Positions 34,685 through 47,035 are shown, counted from the stretch's first letter. The stretch: DNA of 64,000 bases from Toxorhynchites rutilus septentrionalis (GCF_029784135.1 NC_073745.1:41062420-41126419), one strand, 5' to 3'. Numbers and translations are program-made. Notes: a model not told the origin generated them from the sequence alone.

Positions 34685-35340
34685 TACGTGCCATACAAAT
34701 AAAACACAAATTTCTGCATTCCTAGAGAATTAATCAATAATATGAAACCAAATTTGACATGTGGAGGTTTTAGGGTGCAATAAATGTTTTACGATGGTTA
34801 GACACTCTACCCCCCTCTCTAAGGGGGAGTTGCCATACAAACGAAACACAAATTTCTGCATAACTCGAAAACTAATCAAACAAATGGAGCTGAATTCGGC
34901 ATGTGAAGGTTCTAGGGGGCACGAAACGTTCCTATGGTAGATATACAATTCTTCCCTCTCTCTGAATGAGAGGGGGCTGCCATAGAAATGGAACATAAAT
35001 TTCTGCATAACTCGATAACTAATCGAGCACATGAAACCAAGTTTGGCATATGGAAATTTTAGGGAGCAATAAATAATAAATGTTTTTATGGTGGTTTGAC
35101 ACTTCTTTCTCCTCTCGAAAGAGTAGGAGGGGAGGGTGCTGAAAAACTCGAGAACTAATAAAACAAATGGAATTAAACTTAGCATATAGAGGTTTTAGGG
35201 ATCGATAAACGTTTCTATGGTGGTTGAACACTCCTCCCTCCTCTCTAAGGGGAGACTACCATACAAATGAAACACAAATTTCTGCATAACTCAAAAAATA
35301 ATCAATCAAATGGATCATATTTTCTGCATCAAACATTTAT
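34685..35340 (+). repeat. 140-150-bp minisatellite, about 5 units
   Basis: Units carry GCCATACAAATRAAACACAA, TTTCTGCATAACTCG, a ...GGTTTTAGGG... block, CTATGGTGGTT and a CCTCTCTAAGGGGG-type self-complementary word. Unit starts near 34689, 34829, 34977, about 35120 (diverged) and 35259. It lies inside or next to the Helitron whose 3' end is at 35607. Confidence 0.75.
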
Positions 35341-35607
35341 TCCATGTAACGGAAAAACATGTTATATGTAAGTGGTTGAAAAATCTTGAACGAGAATTGT
35401 GTCTGAAAATAACCTGATATTATAATGACGAGTTTTGGTAGAATTACTCGGAGTTTTATAGTAAAAGGTATTTTTAAATGGTATATTAGAACATCAATCA
35501 ATGAACAGTTCTGCGATTTGACCAATGAAAGTTCGCTAAGTAAAAAAACGTGAATGTGATAACGAAAAATAAATTTTGGGCGAGACGAAGTTTGTCGGGT
35601 CAGCTAG
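35341..35607 (+). mobile_element. Helitron 3' end, non-autonomous
   Basis: The sequence ends GACGAAGTTTGTCGGGTCAG then CTAG at 35604-35607, followed by T. A short stem (GAC...GTC) just upstream of CTAG plus a T target fits a Helitron 3' terminus. The 5' end (TC after A) was not located, so the left limit is provisional and probably includes the minisatellite. Confidence 0.65.
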
Positions 35608-35886
35608 TGAATAAATATATTTCAAGGGATAGCTGTGTTAAAAATGAAAATAATATTCTGACTACCCTTCCATGAGGTTCTATCTAGCTGAATAATGATA
35701 TAATTTGCACTCTCTGAGACTTATGAATCATGGTTTGCTACATTAATTGAATATGAATGATTCGCTTTGCGGAGTCCGTATGATCCTGCTGTTTCATGAT
35801 GGTTCGACATGTATATGTTGAACCGTCATGATGGTTCGACATGTACATATGGCAAAGAAGAAAATAAACTTAAAAAAGATTGTAAT

Positions 35887-36920
35887 GGGTTGTATCTAGG
35901 ACACGACCGTAGTTCGAAAACTTATTCAATCCACTTGTATTATTTTAGAATGCATCGAAATTTTTGTAATATCGTTTTAGCTATTTATTTTTTTATTACT
36001 TCAATAAACTCGAAAGAGTCGAGTAGAGTCGAAAGCTATCAGCACTTCTCGTTTATTTGAATATCGATCACAAACTATGAACCCTTTTGCTCCTATATTC
36101 CGCTTGAAATGTGACCGAACTCCACAACATGCAACATTAAGGTTACCCTGCTGGAATTTGAAGGCATACTTTCATGAAATATATGTTTATCTAAATAAAT
36201 GCAGTGTATATCTATATTCCGATATTCTGGATAATCTTCCATACCCGCACTAGCACAAAAAATCTCGTATGTTGCTCGTCTTTGTCGTAGCACACTTCGA
36301 TACAGAGGGCTTCCTCTCCTTGTATCGAGCTGTGTGTGTATGTGTGAGAAATCAGCATTAGGCATGAATGATATCCGCTCGTTTTGTTATGCTAGCTCAC
36401 TCGCATCTGTGTTTTCATTCTATTCTATTTTTGGTTTCCGCCTCTAGCCCTGAGAAGGGCCCTTGTAGAATGAAACTCTATTCCATACTCCTCCTTCACC
36501 CGACAAGAAAACAATCCTCTCCCGCTCGACGCTCCGCGGCAACCATGTTGCTTCGATGCCCACCTAACGATAAGTGGTATGGATTCAAATCGCGGATGGC
36601 TTATTTAAATCAAATATGTTGAAAACGGGTATAACGAATGTATCAGTTTCTCGTTATTGACAGCTCTGTTCGGGAAAGCACACAAATCAGCAGAACAAAT
36701 GTATGGGAAAATAGAAACGCTTATAGTTTTCATGAATTTTAACCATTTACACACCAGGGGATTGTGATGTACAGAATATCAAGCAAATCTTAGGGAATTT
36801 CCGATTTGTTTGATTTTAAATCGCCAAAATCTGATCGCAGCCAAAATAGTTATTAACGTTAACTTTATTTCATAAAAACGTGACCTGTTTTCTGATTTGC
36901 CACTCTTAGTGAAAGCCGTA
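35887..36920 (-). mobile_element. R1-related element, inverted, right end eroded
   Basis: GGGTTGTATCTAGGACACGA at 35887 is the terminal repeat seen at 31491 in reverse. The next 75 bp (AGAATGCATCGAAATTTTTG) and the far end (36650-36915, including GACCTGTTTTCTGATTTG) also match in inverted order. The middle (36000-36640) differs from other copies and may be an insertion or subfamily. The distal palindrome is lost in a T-run (GCCGTAGG). Confidence 0.65.
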
Positions 36921-36924
36921 GGTT

Positions 36925-37570
36925 TTTTTTATAATTCAAATGACTTATTTCAAGAAAAAGTGTAACCTTGCAACGTTAAAGTGAAATTTAAGTGTCTTTT
37001 ATAAGTACAATGTGTTAAAAATCGCGATTTTCGAAGGTTCTGCTTGAATTTTTATCAGGAATTGTTTATATTGATATTGCCGCAAATTAAGAGAGTAAGA
37101 AGTTGGTTGTCAATGAACGAATTGTAGAGTGAATGGAGAGCTTTAGCTTGATTGATAGAAACAATCAAGTTTAGTATGAATTTTGGGATAAAATTAATAA
37201 TTACACATTAAAAATTATTAACTTTCAAATTTTCCACTTCCAGAATGTTATTTAAATCCACTAATTTAGATGTTCCACTACTATATCCTGTACTAAATTT
37301 TCTCATCTTTCAAATGACTTTTCAATTTCAAATTTGGGTCAACAGAGTTCGAAACAAACAAAAAGTTCTATAACTCTGTCAACGTTGGAATTCGAACATA
37401 AGCGTAGAAATTTTTTTTTTCGTCAAATATAACCGTATAACACCTCCTGAAAGATTCTGGAAGAAAAATGTGTTTTTCATTTGAGAAAGGTGTTTTCTGA
37501 CTTTAAGGGGATGAATCAAAAATTAAAATTCATATCATAATTGGGACACTTGCCCTTATATAATATATTT
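36925..37570 (+). repeat. Pogo-like AT-rich repeat, copy a (ends missing)
   Basis: It shares GACTTATTTCAAG, AAAATCGCGATTTTCGAAGG, GAATGTTATTTAAATCCACT and ACTAAATTTTCTCATC with copies b (52.996 kb, inverted) and c (56.069 kb). The CAGGTCGRACTCG terminal repeats are absent, so it is an internal fragment. Confidence 0.6.
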
Positions 37571-37739
37571 GCAATTTATGACATGAAAAAAGTTTATGAA
37601 CAAAATGCTCTTTATGTCGATACGTCCCTTACACGATGGTCCCCTCGGATATCGAGATATAATTTCAATTATTATTAAATATATGAACATTTATATTACA
37701 TTCGTCAAAATTTGAGGCAAATCTATTCGTACCACTTTG

Positions 37740-38745
37740 AAACAGTCGGCATTATTTCCCGCACATGTTGTTAGCATAGGTTTCTCTTCTAAACTCGAAC
37801 TTTTCTCTTTCTCTCTTCCCATTTTCATCCCGCTCTCAAATTATTACTGCCAAAGCAAGAGCACGCTTTAATGCTTTCCGGGCAGTATTCGCCACAGTCC
37901 TTTGCTTCGGCATCGTCCAGCGGTGGAAGCAAATACAGCAGCACAACAGCAGCAATAACAGCAGCCCAGCATAAAGCCATAAGCGCTGAACATCACTTGA
38001 CTCTTTTTGTCGTCTCCCCAAACGAGATATTGATGTCTCTTTCCCACGCGCTTGTGATGCATTAAATTACCTCCGCCGCACACGAATACACACATACACA
38101 CCCTTACACCGGTCTTCTTGTGCAAGTCAAGTCATGAAGAAAGCCCGGAAGGGTAAAACCAGTGCCAGCAGCTCCAGCATCAGCGAACCTGCGGGACGGG
38201 AGGATGGCAGCCGGTGCGGAGGGGAAATCTTGCGATTTCTGTTTACAACAAAACCTGGAAAAGCGCATCTCTCATCCTCTCTATCTAATCCCGGTTGCTT
38301 TCCTTCTCTTTTCGCCGGTTACGCTATGTACTTCTGTTGGGTTCGTTCCAGGGTAAGGCCCGAGTTTGTGTTGGAGAGAGTAACTTGGGACTATGTACAG
38401 ACGGAGTGCGCTACGATGTGTATCCGTTTTTCTAAGGCCAGCAGCGAATCCGTCGGGGGAAGAAACAGCTAGGAGGGAAAATTTACAACCACCCCGCCTG
38501 GAGCGAACCCCAAGATTTCGATATCGCTAGGGGTTGGATTTTTGCGCATTCGGTCTCTTTCTTCGGCTGTTTCGTTCTTTCCCTTAGCACAAACACATGT
38601 ACACAGGGTGGGGGTGAAACTGTTACCATTTGCCTTCACGATCTGCCACTGCTGGGCTGCTGGATTCGTTGGGGGTTGATGCTGGTACGGGTGCTGAGTG
38701 TGTAGCGGGATAAATTCATATTTTTCCGCTACTAACATAGATACA
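37740..38745. other. GC-richer single-copy-looking block
   Basis: It has AGCAGCAACAGCAG-type runs (37930-37970) and an ORF at 38134-38472 (+, 112 codons, Ser-rich start MKKARKGKTSASSSSISEPA) without known domains. A GTAAGG follows CCAGG at 38351. Could be host exon or regulatory DNA; evidence is weak. Confidence 0.3.
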
Positions 38746-39147
38746 TCCTAGATTCTTCTTGTTGTACGAAATATCTCATTGCACATCGGTAGACGACCGG
38801 AGCTATAATGGCGCCAGCGTGCTGATATAACAGTGATTTATTGTGTTTTCTATTTTGCCATATTAGGCATTATGATTTGATTGCGCTTCTAACCAGAATA
38901 TGTGTGATAGAATCTCAGGCATAATATGTTTTTTCGAGTATTCATAAAAGCTCAAATCATCTGTCAGACATCATAGTCCTATGCAGGTGGCCCGATGTTG
39001 TATTCTTCATTAATTGAAAGTGAACATTGAGTTGTGAAACTTATGAAGAAACTAACTGACCCGGCAAACGTTGTTATGCCATACAAATTATTTCTAGAGA
39101 ATATTTTGGGTGTTAAATAAAACATAACTAATATATTTTAAGCGTGT

Positions 39148-39708
39148 TTGAATGTTTTAACGATCTATAAAATTGTTCGAATGTCGATAGAAGGAACGAA
39201 TTTCCGATTTAGCGAAACTAAGCTGAGGAAAACTAATCCAAAGCAGCGTCAAACCACAACTCAAAAGAAGTCCAGTGTGCGCGAAGGAGATCTGGTGTCA
39301 AGAAACGAGAAACTTCATAACTCCAAAAACCCAGGTAATCTGAAGTCTTCAGAGTCCAGTGACTCCATACTTGAGGAGCCACAAAATGCTCGAAAAGTCA
39401 TCAGCAGGGTTTCTGGTAAATCGAAGTTTCCTCGAGAAGTTTCTCCGAAAAACAAGGAACTTGACAATCTGACTGTTCCTGGCCCAAGCGGTTCAAACTT
39501 AAATGCAATCGCAAAAAGGATAGGAACTCCAACTACGTCAAGTGAAAAAGGTGAGTTTCTTCAAACCCCCCATCACGCCAGATCCAAAACGAGCATGGAC
39601 ACTGGAACAAGCAAAGAACCTGACCAAAATTTCAACAAAACAGATGGGGCTCCGATTCTCCCAAATAAACCCCCAGATCGGTCAACCCAACCTAATGCAG
39701 AACACTAA
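39148..39708 (+). CDS. LOA-clade LINE ORF1-like frame
   Basis: Open for 186 codons; the first codons may lie outside the element. The product is Lys/Ser-rich (QRQTTTQKKSSVREGDL, then KSSESSDSILEEPQ) and hydrophilic, with no CCHC zinc knuckle visible, so it is shorter than a full LINE ORF1 or lacks its C-terminus. Its stop TAA (39706-39708) overlaps the ATG of the endonuclease frame (39695) by 14 bp, in a different frame, the usual ORF1/ORF2 arrangement. An RNA-binding role is inferred from position only. Confidence 0.5.
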   Translation: MNVLTIYKIVRMSIEGTNFRFSETKLRKTNPKQRQTTTQKKSSVREGDLVSRNEKLHNSKNPGNLKSSESSDSILEEPQNARKVISRVSGKSKFPREVSPKNKELDNLTVPGPSGSNLNAIAKRIGTPTTSSEKGEFLQTPHHARSKTSMDTGTSKEPDQNFNKTDGAPILPNKPPDRSTQPNAEH

Positions 39709-42700
39709 AGTTTTGCAAATAAACCTTCATCACGCTAAAGCAGCGTCGAGCGTGTTATCCAGAAGGTTTACAAAAGACGCTGTGGATCTAGCTCTTATCC
39801 AAGAGCCTTGGGTTCACCAAGGAAGAATACTAGGTATTCAAACAGGTTCATGTAAGTTGTTCTACGATGACAAGTATGACTCCCCAAGAGCTGCTGTCTT
39901 AGTAAATGCAAACATTAAATGCTTTCCTATTACAAAGTTCATTCAAAGGGGCATCGTTGCAATCAGAGTGGAAGTACCAACCGCCAAAGGAAGATCCGAC
40001 ATCGTAATTGCGTCGGCTTACTTTCCTGGCGACGTTCCTGAGGTTCCCCCACGAGAGGTAGCGGCGTTTGTTAACTACTGTAGGGAAATCAACAAGGACT
40101 TCATCATCGGATGTGATGCCAACGCTCATCACACAATGTGGGCAAGTACCGACATTAACTACCGAGGTCAAACAACATAGATATTGCTAACAAAGGAAAA
40201 AAAAACCAATATTCATAAACGTAATCAGACAAGAAGTCTTATACCTAACGCTGTGTAGCCCGGTTATTCGTCTTTGTCTGATCATAGACACATTATTTTT
40301 GAATGGGATGGTGGCATGACAGTTCAGCGGGAATCGAGTCAAAAACTCTAAACTCAAAAATACGGTCGATTCAGCAGCTTGAATCAGCCTCAAAAGAATT
40401 AAACGAAACGATAGTCTCTGTCTACAACAACAATTGCCCACTAAGAAAAGTTTCTTCGACAAGAAACGCTCCTTGGTGGAATAAATGACTTGAACAGCTT
40501 CGCAAAACAGCGCGGAAACTGTTCAACAGAGCAAAAATTACTTCGGACTGGTCTCAATATAAAACGGCTCTAAATGAGTACAGCAGAGAACTGAGACGAT
40601 CCAAACGAAATCCTGGGTATATAACTGCGAAAGCATTGAAAGTACTCCAACCGTTGCTAGACTCAATAAGACTCTGGCAAAAGACCACTCAAACGGGCTA
40701 GATTCCCTTAAAAAGGACGACGGTTCGTTTACAAAAACTCCCTCAGAAGTATTAAACTTACTGATGAAGACTCACTTTCCGGGATCTACATCTGTCCACT
40801 CGAATACAAATCCTGGCTATAATGGCGACAAAAAAAGGCTCTCGATGGCACCCCACAAGACCTGAAAGTGCAAAGGATGTCGCTAACATAGTTGCTGGGT
40901 TAGTCTTCATGAGAGCCAGAGTAGTTAACGCGGTGAGATCCTTTCTACCTTACAAATCTGCATGTGCAGATGGAATTTTTCCAGCCCTGATTCAAAATGG
41001 AGAATCAAAACTAATTCCACCTCTAATCGAGATTTTTGAGGCAAGCCTGATACTAGAGCACATTCCTTCGATATGGAGACTTGTTAAAGTAGTTTTCATT
41101 CTAAAATCGGGGAATCGTGACAAATCACTCCCAAAGGCATTCAGACCAATTAATTTATCATCAATAGTGCTGAACACTATGGAAAAAGTATTGTATGAAT
41201 ACATAAAGTCTGTATTTATGTCCAAATGCCCATTATCTAAATACCAGTTTGCCTATCAATCAGGCAAATCCACAGTAACAGCGCTACACATGCTTGTAAC
41301 AATAATTGAAATTTCTCTCTTGTCAAAAGAAACCGCTCTATGCGCGTTTCTTGACATCGAAGGTGCCTTTGATAATGCTTCTTATCTATCAATGGCACAA
41401 GCGATGAGAAAAAGACGCTTCGGTAACTGCATAGTCAAATGGATCCAGGGCATGCTCACACATAGACGAAACACCTCGGAGCTGGGCGGGTCGTCAACAT
41501 ATGTGATTGCAACGAAAGGTTGCCCACAAGGTTGGTCACTTGTAGTTGACGACCTTCTAATAAGTTCAGAGGTAAAAGGATTTGAAGTTGTGGGCTTTGC
41601 CGATGATCTTGTCATAATGGTACGAGGCAAGTTTGACGACGTGTTATCGAGCAGAATGCAGATGGCCTTAAACTTTACACAATCTTGGTGTATCACAGAA
41701 GGTATGAGCATAAATCCGTCAAAAACAACAATTATTCCATTCACCAAAAAGAAAAAAACTGCATCTGCAGTCTCTGCATCTTGGGGGAGAGGAAATAAAA
41801 ACCAGCGCTTAAGTGAAATATCTAGGTGTAATCTTAACACCTAGATATTTCACTGAAGAAAAAAAATAGAAATTAAACTGGAACGCACACTTAGGTTCAA
41901 TAATCAGCAAGGCCAACTCAGCTCTATGGGCATGCTCTAAAATGATAGGAAGAACATGGGGCCTTAAACCAAAAATGGTATTGTGGGTCTACACTGCCAT
42001 TGTGCGGCCTAGGATAACCTATGCCTCATTAGTCTGGTGGTCAAAGACCAAGGAGACTGTAGCTACAAAAAAGTTAAACAAACTCCAACGACTAGAATGC
42101 GTTGCAATTACTGGAGCAATGCGAAGTACTCCCTCAAAGGCATTGGAGGCTATCCTTCACCTGGTACCTTTGAACCAATATGTTCAGCTAGAGGCTAAAA
42201 AAAGCGCTCTAAAGCTTAAAACATAGAAAAAAATACTAGACGGGGACAAAACTGGTCACTTGAGCATCTTGAATCTTTTACCTATTGGACCAGCCTCAGA
42301 GATGAACAATGATTGGATGGAACCTAGGACCAATTATGATATTCCATACAGAGTGATCGAACATTCTCGCTCAGTATGGGATGAAGGTGGCCCAAACGTT
42401 CGTAATGGTTCAATCATGTTCTACACTGATGGGTCGAAAATGGGAATCAGAACAGGTGCTGGAGTGTACGGTCCCAGAACAAAAATCTGCTATGCTATGG
42501 GAAACTGGCCAACAGTTTTTCAGGCAGAAATAGCTGCAATAATAGAATGTCTAAATGTCTGCCTCAAAAGAAAGTATAAACATGCTAACATCTGCATATT
42601 CTCTGACAGTCAAGCGGCACTTAATGCTCTAAATGCCTTCAAGTGCTCTTCAAAAATTGTCTGGGAATGCATTTCCCTTTTACGGCAATTAATTCAGATA

Positions 42701-43285
42701 AGTTCGGTACAATTGTACTGGATTCCTGGCCATTGCGGTATAGAGGGCAACGAGCGAGCAGATGAACTTGCCAGGAACGGCTCAAACTCACCATTCACTG
42801 GGCCAGAACCATTCTGTGGACTCTCCGACTGTGTGTTGAAAAGCGAGCTGGAAAAATGGGAAGACCGGGAAGTGACAGCCAATTGGATGGCTGCAAAACT
42901 TAAACAGGCGAAAAAAATTATTACGCCGAGTATTAAAATTACTCAACAGCTGCCAAGCCTTAATAAGAAAGACTTAAGCACATTCACTGGTCTTGTAACA
43001 GGACACTGCCCGAGTAAATACCATCTTAAGAACATAGGTTTAGCACAAGATGATATATGTCGCTTTTGTAATGCCGAAAGCGAAACCTCGGAACATTTGC
43101 TCTGTAACTGCGGAGCTCTAACTAGACGCAGACTTCAACACCTTGATGAAGCTATTCTGGAGCCCAAGAAAATTTGGTCTGCGTCGCCGATCAGGATTAT
43201 AAATTTTATCAAACAGATTATTCCTGATTGGCACCTATCACGCTATAGCTTTCAGTCTACTCCTTCATCAATAAGTAGTAGATAA
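39695..43285 (+). pseudogene. LOA LINE ORF2: endonuclease, reverse transcriptase, RNase H
   Basis: Endonuclease (39695-40180): LQINLHHAKAASS, LIQEPWVHQGR, and CDANAHHTMW with the active-site D, N and H; then a premature stop (40178) and, in shifted frame, SLSDHRHIIFEW. Reverse transcriptase (about 40850-41800): FRPINLSS, FLDIEGAFD and FADDLVIM carry the catalytic Asps. GCPQGWSLVVDDLL lacks the usual G-V-L-S-P-L-L-like stretch, about 7 residues deleted. A frame change and stop follow near 41800-41870. The thumb region resumes in VYTAIVRPRITYASLVWWSK. RNase H (42400-42780): FYTDGSKM, AEIAAI, FSDSQAAL, NERADELA keep D, E, D, D. A CCHC motif (CRFCNAESETSEHLLCNC) ends the protein. Several stops and frameshifts make it non-functional. 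Confidence 0.85.
41812..41854. repeat. Perfect 18-bp hairpin in the dead LINE reverse-transcriptase gene
   Basis: AGTGAAATATCTAGGTGT, loop AATCTTA, ACACCTAGATATTTCACT. The left arm is the normal coding sequence (VKYLGVIL); the right arm sits where related proteins pass directly to KLNWN, so it looks inserted as an inverted duplicate. Confidence 0.9.
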
Positions 43286-44231
43286 GCTTGAAGTGAAGTA
43301 TAAAAAAAGAGGTATACCACAATAGTTCAAAATAATGGACGCAGTGGTTCACACCCAACAGGGGAAAAAAATGTAACGAATGAAACGATTTCATCGGAAG
43401 TTGGTATGATGTTTCTTGATGCAATGTATTCCTGATATGTTTGATCTCTCAAATGTTAAATGTAAAGAGAAAAAAAAATTGTCGTAAAGTAGAAAATGAC
43501 GTAACGAAAATCAATATTGATATCGTTCAAATGCTGTCTCGTTGGAGAAAAATATGCGCTTCTCTTTTTCAATATGCACGGCTAAATTTATAATTGCTGG
43601 GTCTCGATCATGAATAGGGTCGATGAATAGCAACGATACGCCAGACAATAATGGAGCCGATGTATTGTTCTTATTTCGAAGCGCATTACTTCGTTGTTGT
43701 CATTCAATCGAGAAGTATTCACAGCGGTATTCTATTTCAGAATCACAGCCATATTACCACTTCCTTTATCCACGGACTTACAAATGTTATCATTGTTCTT
43801 TGTTCAGCTGAGGCGATCATAGTACTACTCAACGATTTCCAATTTCAATGTCTGCGATGTTGATATTTTTGAATAACATTATCAGTATTTATTAGTTGAT
43901 ATATTAGATATCCGTCTACGCTTGCCATAGTGTCGTTGGTGAAATCTCTAGGAAAATGCTTTGTACATATTCCATCTACCATGCAAGGCGATAAAAGTTT
44001 GGAATTACCGCATTGACCATACACCATGTTTGTGGTAACAGTATCGAAGTTATTCATATTCCGGAATCCGATTGGTTTGAACCTCGAGCGAATTTCACGA
44101 TCGCTCGATGTCGTTTAAATACATAGAAGACATAGTCCTGACCATAACTTACTTTTCTGTCTATAAATTTCCTTGCATTTCTACCAAAACTTTATCCATA
44201 ACATAAAATCAATGTCAGACACAATTTTCGT

Positions 44232-44660
44232 TCAAGATTTTTCCCCCAATCCCAGAGAATGTGTTGCTTTTTCACATCGAATACATCTTTGATATGTAGA
44301 ATTAATTTTCATTAACAAATTTTGGTTTAAAAGTGTGTTTATTCCTCCCGAATATCCATTTTGGATTTTTGCCTCACAGATATGGAACTCGGTTCTCAAT
44401 GTTATGTATGTCGAATTGCTTTGTAAGGCTGACATATTGGCACAACTCGATTGAACTTGAGACGAATGGATTTCAGAATGCAAAATAGCAATCCGTTCGG
44501 ATAATTTTGACTCTGACGCTGTTACGGCGTTGCTCATGATAGCGTTTCCTAAGTGAATGTATTTTCCCTCAAGCCACTTATGTAGGTTCGGTCGTAGGAA
44601 TCGCAGTCGTTCGCTCTCTTCCTTCGCGTGCTTGTCGACCATGAACTGTTGGTACAGTTC
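44232..44660 (-). pseudogene. Helitron Rep-region fragment (copy 1)
   Basis: On the minus strand, YQQFMVDKHAKEESERLRFL is followed by GKYIHLGNAIM. This matches the conserved region upstream of the Rep HUH motif in animal Helitron proteins (pattern QQF-V-M/K-AK-E-ERL-F-R, then YIHLR-A). Downstream the frame stays open to the TGA near 44232 but becomes unlike Helitron proteins; residues QVQSSCANMSALQSNSTY parallel QVQSSxANVTTLPRNSTY in copy 2. No HUH or helicase motif remains, so it is a coding relic. Confidence 0.75.
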
Positions 44661-44857
44661 ACGACATCATATAATAACATCATACGATACACATAAAATC
44701 CTTCGAGCACACTCCTTTATTTTTTCGTCTGATATAGCTATCCATAAATATTATTTCAAAATAGGTAATGATGTTCATAATGAATTGAGTATCTGTGGCA
44801 GGATCACGTTGTCTAATATTTGTGCAATATTTATCTTGTTCTTTCAGAACGGTCGGG

Positions 44858-46315
44858 CATTTTGACGTGGGACTACTTCTAACCGGAGTATATGGGGGAT
44901 AAAATGAAAACCTAAACACAGAACATGCAGGAAAAAATGAAAGATTCCGAATGCTTATAACTCGAACATTTCTTACTGGATCGGAAAGATGTTTGCATCA
45001 ATTGATAGAAAATATTTCTACGCTTCTATCGCAATTAATAAAATGTTATTTTTCATTAGATAAACAATTGAATAACTGTAAAATGTTAAGCGTTATCTAA
45101 ACGGCATAACTGCCTCATTTTGATTGGCCCGATCTACGATTTCCCTAACACAGCCATCAAACCCAAGCAGCCTTGGGTAAATCAGCATTGCAAATACATG
45201 AAAGTCGGGGGCCTTTTTGGTCCGACTGAAATGTGTTTCCCTAACACAGAGTTCAAATCCATGTAGCGTGGGGAAATCGACATTGCAAGTACATGAAAGT
45301 CGGGGGAATTTTCGTTCCGACTGAAATGGGTTTCCCCAACACAGACTTCAGAACCAAGGTGTCTGAGGAAATTGGCATTGTAAATTCATGCAAGTCAGTG
45401 GCATTTTTGTTCCGACTGAAATGTGTTTGCTTAACACAGACTTCTAAACCAAAATGTCTGGGAAAATCTCTGCAAATAAATGCAAGCTTCGAGTACTTTT
45501 GTACTCGCTTGCCTTTGTGCAAACTAGAATATGTTTCCTTAACACGGTCTCCTAAACTTAGGATCCTTGGAAAATCGTGCAGACACTAGAGACGAATGAA
45601 CTTTCAAGTTTAAATCCGTTATAGTATAAAAAGTAGAAGTTGAAGTTTTTGATTCATGCAAGTCGGGGGTATCTCTGCACCCGCATTTTTTTTGCACTCC
45701 GCAAAGTGTTTTCCTAGCATGGATTACAAAAGCGGGTACGAACACAACGGTTTGGCTCGGTTATTCATTATTGTATTGAAGGATATACCTTCATATTTTC
45801 CGCTCACTGAATTTCTACGCATACCATTTGGTGATTAGGCAAAATGTTGTTAACCATTTGCTGCGATAACGATAACTATTGATTAAACAATATGCGTTCG
45901 ACATACATGTCAAAATCGGAACTGAGTGCCTAAAGTTCATAAAATCAAGCAAATTCGCGGTTCGAGAAGTACGCACACTTGAGAGATGCAAACTTCAGAA
46001 GGAAATGTAAAATAAAATAAACGTTTAATAATTCTCCCGTTCACATATTTTGTTCTAGGCATCATACTAAACGTAAAAGGACTGTCATTAAATTTACTTG
46101 TAATGAAGAGCATTATCTATCACAATGTATGAATTGACCTTACATGACATTATACAATCTTTTTACTCACAAAGCGAATATATTGAATTCAATTGAATTC
46201 GGGAATTGTTTCATTCCATCAAAAATTTAATCAATACAAACAAATGATTGATAAGCTAAGGTAGTCCCACGTCAACCTTGCGGTTATATCATAGATATTA
46301 CCCACCCATTTTTTC
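44858..46315 (+). mobile_element. R1 element, copy C, inserted in Helitron copy 1
   Basis: Ends TTGACGTGGGACTACTTC (about 44859) and, reverse complemented, GGTTGACGTGGGACTACC (about 46262-46279) are inverted repeats; the outer block ACCTTGCGGTTATATCATAG also matches copy A. The first half (44940-45130) equals the 30.8-31.0 kb element, the second half (45717-45850) equals the copy A tail, and four to five TTTCCCTAACACAGACTTC units lie between. Copy C is thus a bridge between the subfamilies. It sits at a point equivalent to 48195 in Helitron copy 2. Confidence 0.7.
45130..45580 (+). repeat. R1 tandem units, about 95-110 bp, 5 copies
   Basis: Units begin TTTCCCTAACACAGMNTTC near 45140, 45235, 45330, 45424 and 45533, separated by about 94-109 bp. 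The shorter unit (about 94 bp, ending AAGTCGGGGG and TTCCGACTGAAATG) differs from the 110-bp unit of copy A. Confidence 0.7.
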
Positions 46316-46654
46316 GTCAGAGATGTTACTTCCGACTTGCATTGTAGTCACACACATTCTCGAGCTTGCCACTCAGAATACATTCAAGGCGTGTTGTTTG
46401 GTATAGAAATCTCAACTAAGTACTACTAAAAATGATGCAAGTAATACTACGATGAGAAGGCAAACGTTGGGTACGTTAGTGCCATTGAAGAAAAGCATGG
46501 AGAGAGTCGTATGAACGATATGCGTTTACGATGACTTCCAGATTGTTGTTTTTCCTTCGAATTTCATTTTCTCGCGTCATTGTGTCTACACTTTGAACTT
46601 CTGTTCTCCAGCAGATATTTTAACAGAATTGATGACAATAACGTGATTGTCATT

Positions 46655-47035
46655 TTATAAACCGAGCAAGTGTGATTTTATGTATTTCAATAATTCGTTG
46701 TGCTCATTCAAAAAGACTTCCAGCTCGCCGGCGATACGCCTGGTTTTAGACGAAGTGAACGAATGTGTGGATGAAAACTCGATATAGCGGGCGTATCGCC
46801 ATCTGTCATTTAACAACATAATTAAATTCGTTTTGTTTGAAAAACGACCGACGGTCAAATTATTTGAATATTGTTTGTACAAAACTACTAAAATCGCGAT
46901 TAAAAATAGAGTATTATAGGGGTTTAAATTTGTGGTTATATGTATTGTTTGAAGCAAAATGTAAGAAAAACAATATTCAGATTTCTTTCTGTATAGAGGT
47001 ACTGTAATCGGTATTAAATATTTAGTAATCGGCAC
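46655..47035 (-). pseudogene. Helitron N-terminal protein fragment (copy 1)
   Basis: The minus strand reads LEVFLNEHNELLKYIKSHLL near 46730-46665, and outward after the stop NDNHVIVINSVKISAGEQ. This is the conserved L-x-E-H-N-E-L ... D-H-x-I-x-I-x-x-D-K-x-x-A-G-E-H segment of animal Helitron proteins. It is broken by a stop and substitutions. The first part of the ORF (MPITKYLIPITVPLYRKK) is probably non-coding leader read through. Matches copy 2 at 47769-47901. Confidence 0.7.

Larger units (their letters stand above)
39150..43385 (+). mobile_element. LOA-clade non-LTR retrotransposon, degraded, inserted in Helitron copy 1
   Basis: Order: ORF1-like frame, apurinic-type endonuclease, reverse transcriptase, RNase H, CCHC zinc motif. 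That set plus the sequence style indicates the LOA clade (R1/LOA/I group); mosquito Lian elements have this layout. AACGAT occurs at both edges (about 39158, 43378) and may be the target duplication. Both boundaries were set by where similarity to Helitron copy 2 stops and resumes. Confidence 0.75.
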
